From positions 1 to 5,085 of the forward strand of contig JACMQJ010000180.1 in the NCBI GenBank assembly GCA_014377055.1: a DNA stretch of 5,085 nt, read 5' to 3'. This stretch comes from Candidatus Sericytochromatia bacterium. Its GTDB lineage: Bacteria; Cyanobacteriota; Sericytochromatia; UBA7694; JACMQJ01. Shown here piece after piece: positions 1 to 5,085 of this stretch (positions are counted from its first letter, which is position 1; the number at the start of each line of letters is the position of its first letter). The position numbers and the translations under genes are program-made. The notes below the pieces were generated by a model. It had not been told where the DNA came from, searched no databases, and was given only the letters and a program-made list of their open reading frames with translations.

Positions 1-1
1 A

Positions 2-319
2 ATTAATAACGATTCTATAAAAATTACTCCAATTGGCAAAGGAAATGAACCTAAACAAGTAGCAAATGTTGATGACCCCACTTTTAAATATATCCAAAAA
101 ACCATTTCTGCTTTTCATCAAAATATTATTGTTGCACCATATTTAGTTTTAGGTGCTACCGATGCCAGATATTTTGGAAACATCACTTCTCAAATATTTC
201 GCTTTAGTCCATTTACCGATCCTGAAGGTTTTCATGGGGTAAATGAGCGAATCAAAATATCAGAATATAAAAAAGGAATTAGCTTCTATTATGAGTTGAT
301 TAAGAATTATAAAAATTAA
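2..319 (+). CDS. M20-family zinc peptidase (carboxypeptidase S / PM20D1-like), C-terminal part
   Basis: This is the last 105 residues of a gene whose start lies upstream of the window; the frame is open from base 2 to the TAA at 317-319. The end matches the C-terminal part of M20 metallopeptidases of the carboxypeptidase S / PM20D1 type. It has the segment VLGATDARYF, then FRFSPF, then GFHGVNERI about thirty residues before the end. In this family the His of the HG-x-NE motif is a ligand of the two-zinc centre, and the G-x-TD segment lies near the active site. The family hydrolyses (or in PM20D1 also condenses) N-acyl amino acids and small peptides. The other metal ligands, the catalytic Glu and any signal peptide are outside the window, so substrate and location cannot be judged. 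It has no evident link to the signalling genes downstream and is separated from them by 128 bases. Confidence 0.88.
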   Translation: MNNDSIKITPIGKGNEPKQVANVDDPTFKYIQKTISAFHQNIIVAPYLVLGATDARYFGNITSQIFRFSPFTDPEGFHGVNERIKISEYKKGISFYYELIKNYKN

Positions 320-351
320 GCTATAAAGTCTATTTGAAATTAAAAATAACT

Positions 352-371
352 TATAAAAACACTTTTTTATA
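352..371 (+). repeat. AT-only inverted repeat, 8-bp arms
   Basis: The arms TATAAAAA (352-359) and TTTTTATA (364-371) are perfectly complementary around a four-base loop, CACT. The stem contains only A-T pairs, so a hairpin would be weak. It lies 33 bases after the peptidase stop and could be part of a weak terminator for that gene, but no T-run follows the right arm on the + strand. It overlaps the next inverted repeat by six bases, so the two hairpins cannot fully form together. Confidence 0.35.
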
Positions 372-389
372 CCTCAAATAAGGTATAAA
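366..389 (+). repeat. Inverted repeat, 9-bp arms, possible operator or weak terminator
   Basis: The arms TTTATACCT (366-374) and AGGTATAAA (381-389) are exact reverse complements around the loop CAAATA. This is the clearest dyad in the spacer and the only one with G-C pairs in its stem (two). It is not a textbook intrinsic terminator on the + strand because no T-run follows. Read on the - strand it is followed by a short A-run, which also does not fit. A binding site for a dimeric regulator, possibly the NarL-type regulator encoded at the end of the cluster, is an alternative inferred only from symmetry and position. Confidence 0.4.
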
Positions 390-447
390 GAATCCGTTAA
401 GATTTCTTCAATTTGACAAAAATTAAAGATATCTAATTTAATAAGTA

Positions 448-852
448 ATGATAGAGCTAGACTTTGATAAAGAACTCATCGCGTTAAATATAATTCCAAA
501 AAAAATTTTAATTGCAGAAGATGATATAATAAATGTCTTTTTATTAGAAAGAATATTGAGACCATTAAATTTTGAAGTTATAGTTGCGGCAGATGGGGTT
601 GAGGCCATTAGTAAATTTAAACAATTTAATTTTGACTTAATTTTAATGGATATCTATATGCCTAACATGAATGGTATTGAAGCTTCCATAATTATTAGAG
701 AAATTTCTAAAACTATTCCAATAATTGTAATTTCAGCAGCAGTACTTAATACAGAGAATTTAATAAAAGAAACTGGTGTGAATTATTTTATGGCAAAACC
801 AATTGAGGTATACAGCTTTAAAAAATTATTACACAAAATCTTTTTAAGTTAA
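448..852 (+). CDS. Single-domain response regulator (hybrid-kinase-type receiver)
   Basis: This 134-residue protein is almost entirely one CheY-like receiver domain (about residues 18-133). Visible signatures are the acidic pair E24/D25 in ILIAEDD, the phospho-acceptor D68 in LMDIYMP followed by NMNGIEA, the switch residue S96 in VISAA, and K117-P118 after the fifth strand. All residues needed for phosphoryl transfer and Mg binding are present. No output domain is attached, so it probably acts as a phosphate shuttle, a phosphate sink or a protein-protein regulator. The sequence style (AEDD followed by N at +4, MDIxMPNMNG) resembles receivers normally fused to the C-terminus of hybrid kinases. 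Residues 1-17 form a short acidic/hydrophobic extension before the domain. The ATG at 448 is the first usable start and has no clear Shine-Dalgarno sequence. The stop is six A-rich bases before the kinase gene, which implies co-transcription and probably partnership with that kinase. Confidence 0.93.
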   Translation: MIELDFDKELIALNIIPKKILIAEDDIINVFLLERILRPLNFEVIVAADGVEAISKFKQFNFDLILMDIYMPNMNGIEASIIIREISKTIPIIVISAAVLNTENLIKETGVNYFMAKPIEVYSFKKLLHKIFLS

Positions 853-858
853 AAAAAG

Positions 859-2724
859 ATGAAAAATCAAACTGAAATTAATCAATCTTCATTTATTTTA
901 AAAAATCTACCTTTTGGTATTTTATTAGAAGATATTGATAGGAAGATTATTTCAGTAAATATGGAATTCATTAATCTATTTAATATTCCTGCGGCACCGA
1001 GTGAATTAGTAGGATTAGATTGCACTAGCATGGCAGAAAGTGCAAAAAATCAATTTGTTGATAGCCCAATATTTATGAATTTCATAAATAAATGTATAAA
1101 GGCAAAGATAAGAGATACGCAGAAATTTGAAATAATTAATGACCGCCACGTTGAGCTAATTTATATCCCATACATTATAAATGGAGAATTTGCAGGTCAT
1201 AATTGGATTTATAATAATATTACTGATGACATCCGAAATAAAAAATTAATAGCTACTAATGAACAGTTTTATAAAAATATTTTGGATTATATCCCCGCTG
1301 ACATTGTTGTATTTGATGTTCATCACAATTATGTATTTATCAATAAAATGGCAATCAAAGATGATAAATTAAGAGCATGGATGGTAGGGAAAACAGATTA
1401 CGACTATTGTAAATTCAGAAACGTGGATATAGAAATTGCTTATTTTAGAGAAGAGCAACATCTTAAGGTTCTAAATTCAAAGAAAATTCATTCATGGCAA
1501 GATACGAAAACGAAGAAAAATGGAGAAACGGAAACTATTTTAAGAATTTTAAACCCTTTTCTAAATTCAAAGAAAGATTTGAAATTTATTGTGGGTTATG
1601 GGCTAGATATTACTGAAATCAATAAAAAAGACAAAAAAATAACTGAAGAGGCAAATAGAAACAAACAGCTATTGTCTAATTTAAAAGACGTAGTATTTGA
1701 AGCAAATGAAAAAGGAAACTTTACAATGATGAATACAGCATGGCGTAGTTTAACTGACTTAACAGAAAAAGAAACGCTAAGCAAACATATATCTTCATTT
1801 TTTTTAGAAAATGAAGCGAAAAAAGAATTTAAAAATTATCTATCTAACAATAATCAAATAGATTTAAGTATCAAACTGAAATTAAAAACCAATAATTCCT
1901 ATCAATATGTTAAGGCATTTTTCTCTAAAATACATGACAATAACACCAAGCTTGAATCTATTTGGGGGACATTTTCAGACATCACAGAAGAATATAAAAA
2001 AGAAATAATTCTTTTAGAGATAGTTAAAAAAGAAAAAGAAATAAATCAATTAAAAACTGGCTTTATTCAAATGGTATCTCATGAAGTAAGAACTCCATTA
2101 GCAGGAATACTGTCTAGCGTTGAGCTTTTAGAAATCATTAATTTAAATACTTCAAAAGTACTTATAGATAAAAATAAGAAGCATTATCAAAGTATTATTA
2201 GTCAAATTATAAGAATTGGAGATTTAATGAGTAATGTATTATTACTAGGAAAAGTTGAAACTGGTAATGTTAATATTGATCTTAAAAAAATTGATCTAGT
2301 TAAAAAAATCACCGATTTATTAGAAGAAGATTTTAGTTTAGAAAATGCACCGAAAATAAAATTTAAAGTTGTAGGTAAACCATTTCCTGTTGCTTTAGAT
2401 TGGAAGCTATTTGTTCATGTTATTATAAACTTACTAAGTAACGCCATTAAGTACTCAAAACATCTAAATCAACCTGAGTTAGTTATTTATTTTGAAGAAA
2501 TGAATGTTAAAATTATTGTGAAAGATTATGGAATTGGAATTCCAAAAAAAGACATTCCAAAGTTATTCCAATCATTTAGTAGAGCCTCTAACGTAGGGAA
2601 TATTTCCGGATCAGGAATTGGATTAATATTGGTTAAACACATGACAGAACTACATAATGGAACAATAACTGTTGAATCCAAGGAAAACCATGGGTCAATT
2701 TTTACAATTTATTTACCCCTATAA
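859..2724 (+). CDS. Soluble PAS-PAS-PAS sensor histidine kinase
   Basis: This 621-residue protein should autophosphorylate on His in response to a cytosolic signal and pass phosphate to a receiver. Three PAS-like domains are visible: about 12-125 (ending NNITDDIRNKK), 133-256 (ending GYGLDITEINKKD, with GKTDYDYC inside) and 268-380 (ending GTFSDITEEYKKE). The D/N-IT-D/E endings are typical PAS C-termini. A charged, probably coiled-coil linker (378-400) leads to the HisKA domain, with H-box SHEVRTPL and His408; the E409-x-x-T412 phosphatase-type motif is also intact. The HATPase domain has the N-box (N524, N528 in NLLSNAIKYS), G1 DYGIGIP (D556), F-box LFQSFSR (570-575) and G2 GSGIGL (584-589), so it looks fully active. 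No transmembrane helix or signal peptide is visible, and there is no LOV-type cysteine motif; the ligand is unknown. It is not fused to a receiver, but receiver genes flank it at 6 and 4 bases, as in a hybrid kinase split into separate genes. Confidence 0.95.
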   Translation: MKNQTEINQSSFILKNLPFGILLEDIDRKIISVNMEFINLFNIPAAPSELVGLDCTSMAESAKNQFVDSPIFMNFINKCIKAKIRDTQKFEIINDRHVELIYIPYIINGEFAGHNWIYNNITDDIRNKKLIATNEQFYKNILDYIPADIVVFDVHHNYVFINKMAIKDDKLRAWMVGKTDYDYCKFRNVDIEIAYFREEQHLKVLNSKKIHSWQDTKTKKNGETETILRILNPFLNSKKDLKFIVGYGLDITEINKKDKKITEEANRNKQLLSNLKDVVFEANEKGNFTMMNTAWRSLTDLTEKETLSKHISSFFLENEAKKEFKNYLSNNNQIDLSIKLKLKTNNSYQYVKAFFSKIHDNNTKLESIWGTFSDITEEYKKEIILLEIVKKEKEINQLKTGFIQMVSHEVRTPLAGILSSVELLEIINLNTSKVLIDKNKKHYQSIISQIIRIGDLMSNVLLLGKVETGNVNIDLKKIDLVKKITDLLEEDFSLENAPKIKFKVVGKPFPVALDWKLFVHVIINLLSNAIKYSKHLNQPELVIYFEEMNVKIIVKDYGIGIPKKDIPKLFQSFSRASNVGNISGSGIGLILVKHMTELHNGTITVESKENHGSIFTIYLPL

Positions 2725-2728
2725 TTTA

Positions 2729-3172
2729 ATGAAGAAAATTGCCCTAATAGAAGATAATTATTATCTATCTGAAAATTTAAAGCATTTGCTGATGGTAAAA
2801 GATTATGACGTTGCGGTTTATAGAACTATAGAAAGCGCTAAGAAAGGGATTGCTAAATTCAATCCAAATCTTATAATATGTGATATTTCTTTACCCGATG
2901 GATTAATTAACAACCTAATTGAAAATTTAAGAAAACAAACTATTTTTCATTTCACCCCCATAATTATACTTACTGGTATAACAACTTCTAATATTGATGA
3001 ATTATTAGACTTAGGAATAAGCGCAGTATTTTTTAAGCCTATGCAGTTTGCAGATCTTAATAGAGCCATTAATAAACTGCTCATAAAATACCCAAAGTAT
3101 ATGTATAAGAGTTACTTAACCAAAACTTTAGAAAAAATAAGCAAATTGTATCAATCTATTACTTATGTATAA
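2729..3172 (+). CDS. Single-domain response regulator with short basic tail
   Basis: This is a 147-residue receiver protein. The frame is open further upstream, to an ATG at 2672 inside the kinase gene, but the ATG at 2729 is preferred. It gives the usual receiver beginning MKKIALIEDN and lies four bases after the kinase stop, whereas the longer form would add 19 residues unlike any receiver. Conserved residues are E8/D9, phospho-acceptor D52 in IICDISLPDG, T82 in IILTG, and K103-P104 in FFKPM. The loop after D52 has LPDGLIN in place of the common MPxxxG, and the segment before the Lys is GISAVFF, so it is a divergent but probably functional receiver. After the domain (about 1-118) comes a tail of some 28 residues rich in Lys and Tyr with no known output domain. 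The stop overlaps the next start by eight bases, so translation of the two is probably coupled. A shuttle or sink role is inferred. Confidence 0.9.
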   Translation: MKKIALIEDNYYLSENLKHLLMVKDYDVAVYRTIESAKKGIAKFNPNLIICDISLPDGLINNLIENLRKQTIFHFTPIIILTGITTSNIDELLDLGISAVFFKPMQFADLNRAINKLLIKYPKYMYKSYLTKTLEKISKLYQSITYV

Positions 3173-4259
3173 AATTGTTATCATCGAAGATGATGATGTA
3201 ATAAGAGAGAACTTATATGACATTTTAAATCATCACTCTTTTTTAGTAGAAGCATTTGACGATGGTAGTTTAGCTTTGAAAAGCATTAAAGAAAATTTAC
3301 CAGATCTTATCCTTTGTGATATTATGATGCCAAAAATATCTGGATATGAAATTTTAAAAAATATTCAAGAAAGTAATGAATTCAAATCAATCCCTTTTAT
3401 TTTTCTAACTGCAAAAGTAGAAACAGCCGACATGCGTTTGGGAATGAATATGGGGGCAGATGATTATCTAACTAAGCCATTTACAACAAAAGACTTAATT
3501 ACAACTATAAACCTTAGGTTAGAAAAAGTTGAAAACCAAAAAAAAGAAGAATTAAAGACACTAAAACACAAATTAGATAACTTAAATAAAATTATTGGAC
3601 ACGAATACAATACCCCTTTAAATGGAATAATTGGATTAAGTGATCTATTGTTATCTTCATTTGACAATTTTGATAAAACAGAAATACATAAATATATTGA
3701 ATGCATAAAAGAATCTGGCATAAGATTAAAGGATACCAATGATAAACTTATTGATTTTATTAGTTATTTAAATGATATCAAAACATTGGCACCAGATATA
3801 ATCTCTATTAAAGAATTGAAAGAAATAACAATAAATATTCTCAAAGACGCTTCTAAAAAAAACAATCGAATATCTGACTTAAATATTTTGAATATAGATA
3901 GGAGCTATAAAGGCTTTATAGCATTTCCTACTAACTATCTTATTAAGATAATTAAAGAAATCACTGCAAATGCCTTTAAATTTTCATCAGCTTATACGCC
4001 TATAACCTTAGATTTCTTAATAATAGACAAACACTACATATCCATCAATATTATTAACCACGGAGTCTTAGATTATACTTCGAAAGGATCTTTGCCAAAG
4101 ATTAATAATTATGAAAACGGAGAAACGGACTTTGGAGTTGGGCTATTTATTATAAATAGACTTTGTGCAATACAAAATTGCAGCTTTTCCATTGCAGAAA
4201 ATAGTAGAATAAGAAACCAAAATATAACTGCCACTTTAAAAATAAAATATCTATATTAA
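3165..4259 (+). CDS. Receiver fused to a degenerate histidine-kinase-like module
   Basis: This 364-residue protein has the order receiver (about 1-120), charged coiled-coil-like linker (118-143), HisKA-like helix pair (about 140-205) and HATPase-like domain (about 250-362). The receiver is canonical: E8/D9, D52 in LILCDIMMP, T82 in FLTAK, and K104-P105 in GADDYLTKPF. The H-box is GHEYNTPLNGI with His146; E147 and T150 keep the phosphatase-type spacing. The N-box KEITANAFKFS is good (E265, N269). Further on the ATP site decays: the G1 position reads INHGVLD with N298 where the adenine-contacting Asp should be, no F-box is visible, and G2 is reduced to DFGVGL (322-327). Receiver-first kinases are a known architecture in Bacteroidota and cyanobacteria, so the fusion is probably old. 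It could be a weak kinase, a phosphatase, a phosphotransfer protein using His146, or a pseudokinase scaffold. The start overlaps the preceding gene by eight bases (ATGTATAA). Confidence 0.9.
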   Translation: MYKIVIIEDDDVIRENLYDILNHHSFLVEAFDDGSLALKSIKENLPDLILCDIMMPKISGYEILKNIQESNEFKSIPFIFLTAKVETADMRLGMNMGADDYLTKPFTTKDLITTINLRLEKVENQKKEELKTLKHKLDNLNKIIGHEYNTPLNGIIGLSDLLLSSFDNFDKTEIHKYIECIKESGIRLKDTNDKLIDFISYLNDIKTLAPDIISIKELKEITINILKDASKKNNRISDLNILNIDRSYKGFIAFPTNYLIKIIKEITANAFKFSSAYTPITLDFLIIDKHYISINIINHGVLDYTSKGSLPKINNYENGETDFGVGLFIINRLCAIQNCSFSIAENSRIRNQNITATLKIKYLY

Positions 4260-4287
4260 ATTCAATTATATTTATCCCCCTTAGTGG

Positions 4288-4935
4288 ATGCCAAACGAAT
4301 TATTAAGAATTGGAATAATTGAGGATAATGAATTATTATTAAGTAATTATTCAGATTATTTTGAATGTCAAGAAAATTATATACTTAGTTTTGCTTTTGA
4401 AAGTATAACTGCTTTAAAAAAACAAATAAAAAAAAACGACGTTTCAATTCCAGATATTATACTCCTTGATATAAATCTTCCTGATATATCTGGAATTGAG
4501 GCAATACCCATTCTTAAAATTTACTTTCAAAAAACTATAATAGTAATGCTTACCGCTTTTAATGATAGCGAAAATATCATAAAATCAATTCAAAACGGAG
4601 CTTCTGGCTATCTTATAAAAGGCATGCCACTTCATGAAATAAGTTTAGCTTTAGAAAATTACAAAAAGGATGGTTCCGCTACTTCGCCATATGTAGCAAA
4701 GAAAATGCTGGAGTATATTAATATCATTTACAAAAACAAAGAAACTTTGTTACAAGATTTAACACATAGAGAAAAAGAAGTTGTTGAACATATAACAGAT
4801 GGATTAACCAACATTGCTATTTCTCAAAAACTAGGCATTAAAGCAAGTACAATTAATCAACATCTAAAAAATATTTATATTAAAATAGGTGTAAAATCTA
4901 GGACAGAATTAATTTCTAAGATTCTTAAATATTAA
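4288..4935 (+). CDS. NarL/FixJ-type response regulator with LuxR-type HTH
   Basis: This 215-residue transcription regulator is of normal length for its family. The receiver (about 5-124) shows E12/D13 in GIIEDN, phospho-acceptor D61 in LLDINLPDISGIEA, T89 in VMLTA, and K111 in GASGYLIKG. A linker (125-153) leads to a LuxR-type helix-turn-helix (about 154-215). Its conserved features are LTHREKEVVEHI, then G172-x-T-N-x-x-I/A, KLGIKASTINQHLKNIY (recognition helix around 186-198), and the closing KIGVKSRTEL. Phosphorylation of D61 is expected to promote dimerisation and DNA binding. It is the only recognisable DNA-binding output in the cluster, so it is the likely end point of the pathway, possibly including autoregulation; its targets are not visible. 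NarL-type regulators are usually paired with HisKA_3 kinases, whereas the intact kinase here has a HisKA-type H-box. The ATG at 4288 is 28 bases after the preceding stop; the leader has a C-run but no Shine-Dalgarno sequence. Confidence 0.95.
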   Translation: MPNELLRIGIIEDNELLLSNYSDYFECQENYILSFAFESITALKKQIKKNDVSIPDIILLDINLPDISGIEAIPILKIYFQKTIIVMLTAFNDSENIIKSIQNGASGYLIKGMPLHEISLALENYKKDGSATSPYVAKKMLEYINIIYKNKETLLQDLTHREKEVVEHITDGLTNIAISQKLGIKASTINQHLKNIYIKIGVKSRTELISKILKY

Positions 4936-4947
4936 ATATAATTATAT
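4936..4947. repeat. AT-only palindrome at the convergent gene junction
   Basis: ATATAATTATAT is a perfect 12-base palindrome that fills the six-base gap between the two convergent stops and runs into the stop and last codon of the - strand gene. It has no loop and no G-C pairs, so it cannot form a stable hairpin. I see no proper terminator for either gene at this junction, although a short T-run (4949-4953) follows on the + strand. It may be no more than a chance result of the AT-rich composition. Confidence 0.25.
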
Positions 4948-5085
4948 CTTTTTAAAGCTAACTCGCGGTTTGCCCTCGCTAATGGTATAATAGCTTCTCC
5001 CATCCTTTAAAAATCCTATAGCTTCTCCTTGCTTTTCTGGATTATAAGGTAAGCCTATAAAAGCTCGTTTTAAACATTGCGGGAT
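4942..5085 (-). CDS. C-terminal end of an unidentified protein, possibly beta-propeller-like
   Basis: On the - strand the frame is open from the right edge of the window to a TAA at 4944-4942, giving the last 47 residues of a gene that begins beyond base 5085. The end contains GLPYNPEKQGEAIGFLKDG and then SYYTISEGKP, finishing in a basic SFKKI. The pattern LP-x(n)-QGEAI-x-F-x(2)-DG-x-S-x(2)-T-x-SEG recalls the last blade of secreted beta-propeller-like proteins in which a QGE(A/G) motif precedes a DG turn and a SEG motif. This is recognition by eye, and the family is uncertain. No lipoprotein or secretion signal can be checked because the N-terminus is missing. The gene converges on the response-regulator gene, with six bases between the two stop codons, so it is transcribed independently of the signalling cluster. 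Confidence 0.7.
   Translation of the reverse strand: MPQCLKRAFIGLPYNPEKQGEAIGFLKDGRSYYTISEGKPRVSFKKI

Larger units (their letters stand above)
320..447 (+). promoter_or_regulatory. Spacer between peptidase gene and signalling cluster; likely holds the cluster promoter
   Basis: This is the only sizeable non-coding gap upstream of the five signalling genes, so the cluster promoter is expected here; that is an inference from position. I find no clean match to the Bacteroidota promoter pattern (TTTG near -33, TAnnTTTG near -7). The nearest is TCAATTTG at 408-415, one base off the -7 element and without a TTTG at the right distance upstream. A perfect TTGACA occurs at 413-418, but suitable -10 hexamers would put transcription initiation at or next to the ATG at 448. 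The left half of the gap holds two overlapping inverted repeats, listed separately. No ribosome-binding site stands out before 448; the bases there are simply A/T-rich. Confidence 0.4.

Noticed and set aside
366..389. Intrinsic terminator for the peptidase gene.
   Set aside because: The stem has only two G-C pairs and no T-run follows on the + strand, so it is kept only as an inverted repeat of unknown role.
413..442. TTGACA at 413-418 with A/T-rich hexamers downstream as a sigma-70-like promoter.
   Set aside because: Candidate -10 elements have poor sequence and would put transcription initiation at the ATG; the probable Bacteroidota sigma factor uses a different consensus.
1596..1784. Open frame of 62 codons on the - strand inside the kinase gene.
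   Set aside because: It lies wholly within a well-supported + strand coding region, and its Ser/Phe/Val-rich composition is what the complement of Lys/Asn/Glu-rich coding gives; no domain is visible.
2672..2728. Nineteen-residue N-terminal extension of the second single-domain receiver starting at the ATG at 2672.
   Set aside because: It overlaps the end of the kinase gene and precedes the normal receiver beginning; the ATG at 2729, four bases after the kinase stop, is the better start.
3464..3739. Open frame of 91 codons on the - strand inside the receiver-kinase gene.
   Set aside because: It is a shadow of the + strand gene, with Ser/Phe/Leu-rich composition and no recognisable motif or start signal.
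2708..4287. Similar ATTTA(C/T)CCCC stretches a short distance before the starts at 2729 and 4288.
   Set aside because: The first is coding sequence for the end of the kinase. C-runs resemble the anti-Shine-Dalgarno sequence itself, not a ribosome-binding site, and two loose matches are not enough to call an element.
1..5085. CRISPR array, tRNA or rRNA gene, insertion sequence or attachment site.
   Set aside because: No regularly spaced repeats, cloverleaf-like segments, transposase motifs or terminal inverted repeats were seen; nearly all of the window is accounted for by coding sequence.

Overview
The window is very AT-rich, with A/T-ending codons throughout. None of its starts has a clear Shine-Dalgarno sequence; starts follow A/T-rich leaders or sit next to the preceding stop. 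Together with the style of the signalling proteins, this suggests a low-GC member of the Bacteroidota (Flavobacteriia, Cytophagia or Sphingobacteriia type). The phylum call is an inference; there is no rRNA or other marker gene.

Layout. Bases 2-319 (+) are the C-terminal end of an M20-family zinc peptidase. A 128-base spacer follows, holding two overlapping inverted repeats. Five + strand signalling genes then run from 448 to 4935: a single-domain receiver (448-852), a soluble three-PAS histidine kinase (859-2724), a second single-domain receiver (2729-3172), a receiver fused to a histidine-kinase-like module (3165-4259), and a NarL/LuxR-type response regulator (4288-4935). Junctions are +6, +4, -8 and +28 bases, so the first four genes are very tightly packed and the fifth is probably in the same transcript. 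Bases 4942-5085 (-) are the C-terminal end of a convergent gene, perhaps a secreted beta-propeller-like protein. Only six bases separate its stop from that of the last signalling gene.

How the genes may work together. The PAS-PAS-PAS-HisKA-HATPase protein has every canonical kinase box and no membrane segment, so it should be a cytosolic sensor kinase. There are four receivers, each with its phospho-acceptor Asp, acidic pair, Thr/Ser and Lys, but only one recognisable DNA-binding output, the final NarL-type HTH. The receiver-kinase fusion keeps the phosphorylatable His in a good H-box, but its ATP-binding half is eroded: the G1 Asp is replaced by Asn and the F-box and first G2 glycine are missing. 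It may be a weak kinase, a pseudokinase, or a phosphotransfer/scaffold protein. No separate Hpt protein is encoded here. A branched phosphorelay or a set of phosphate sinks feeding one transcription factor is a reasonable model, but it is inferred from architecture only. The input signal and target genes cannot be read from the window.
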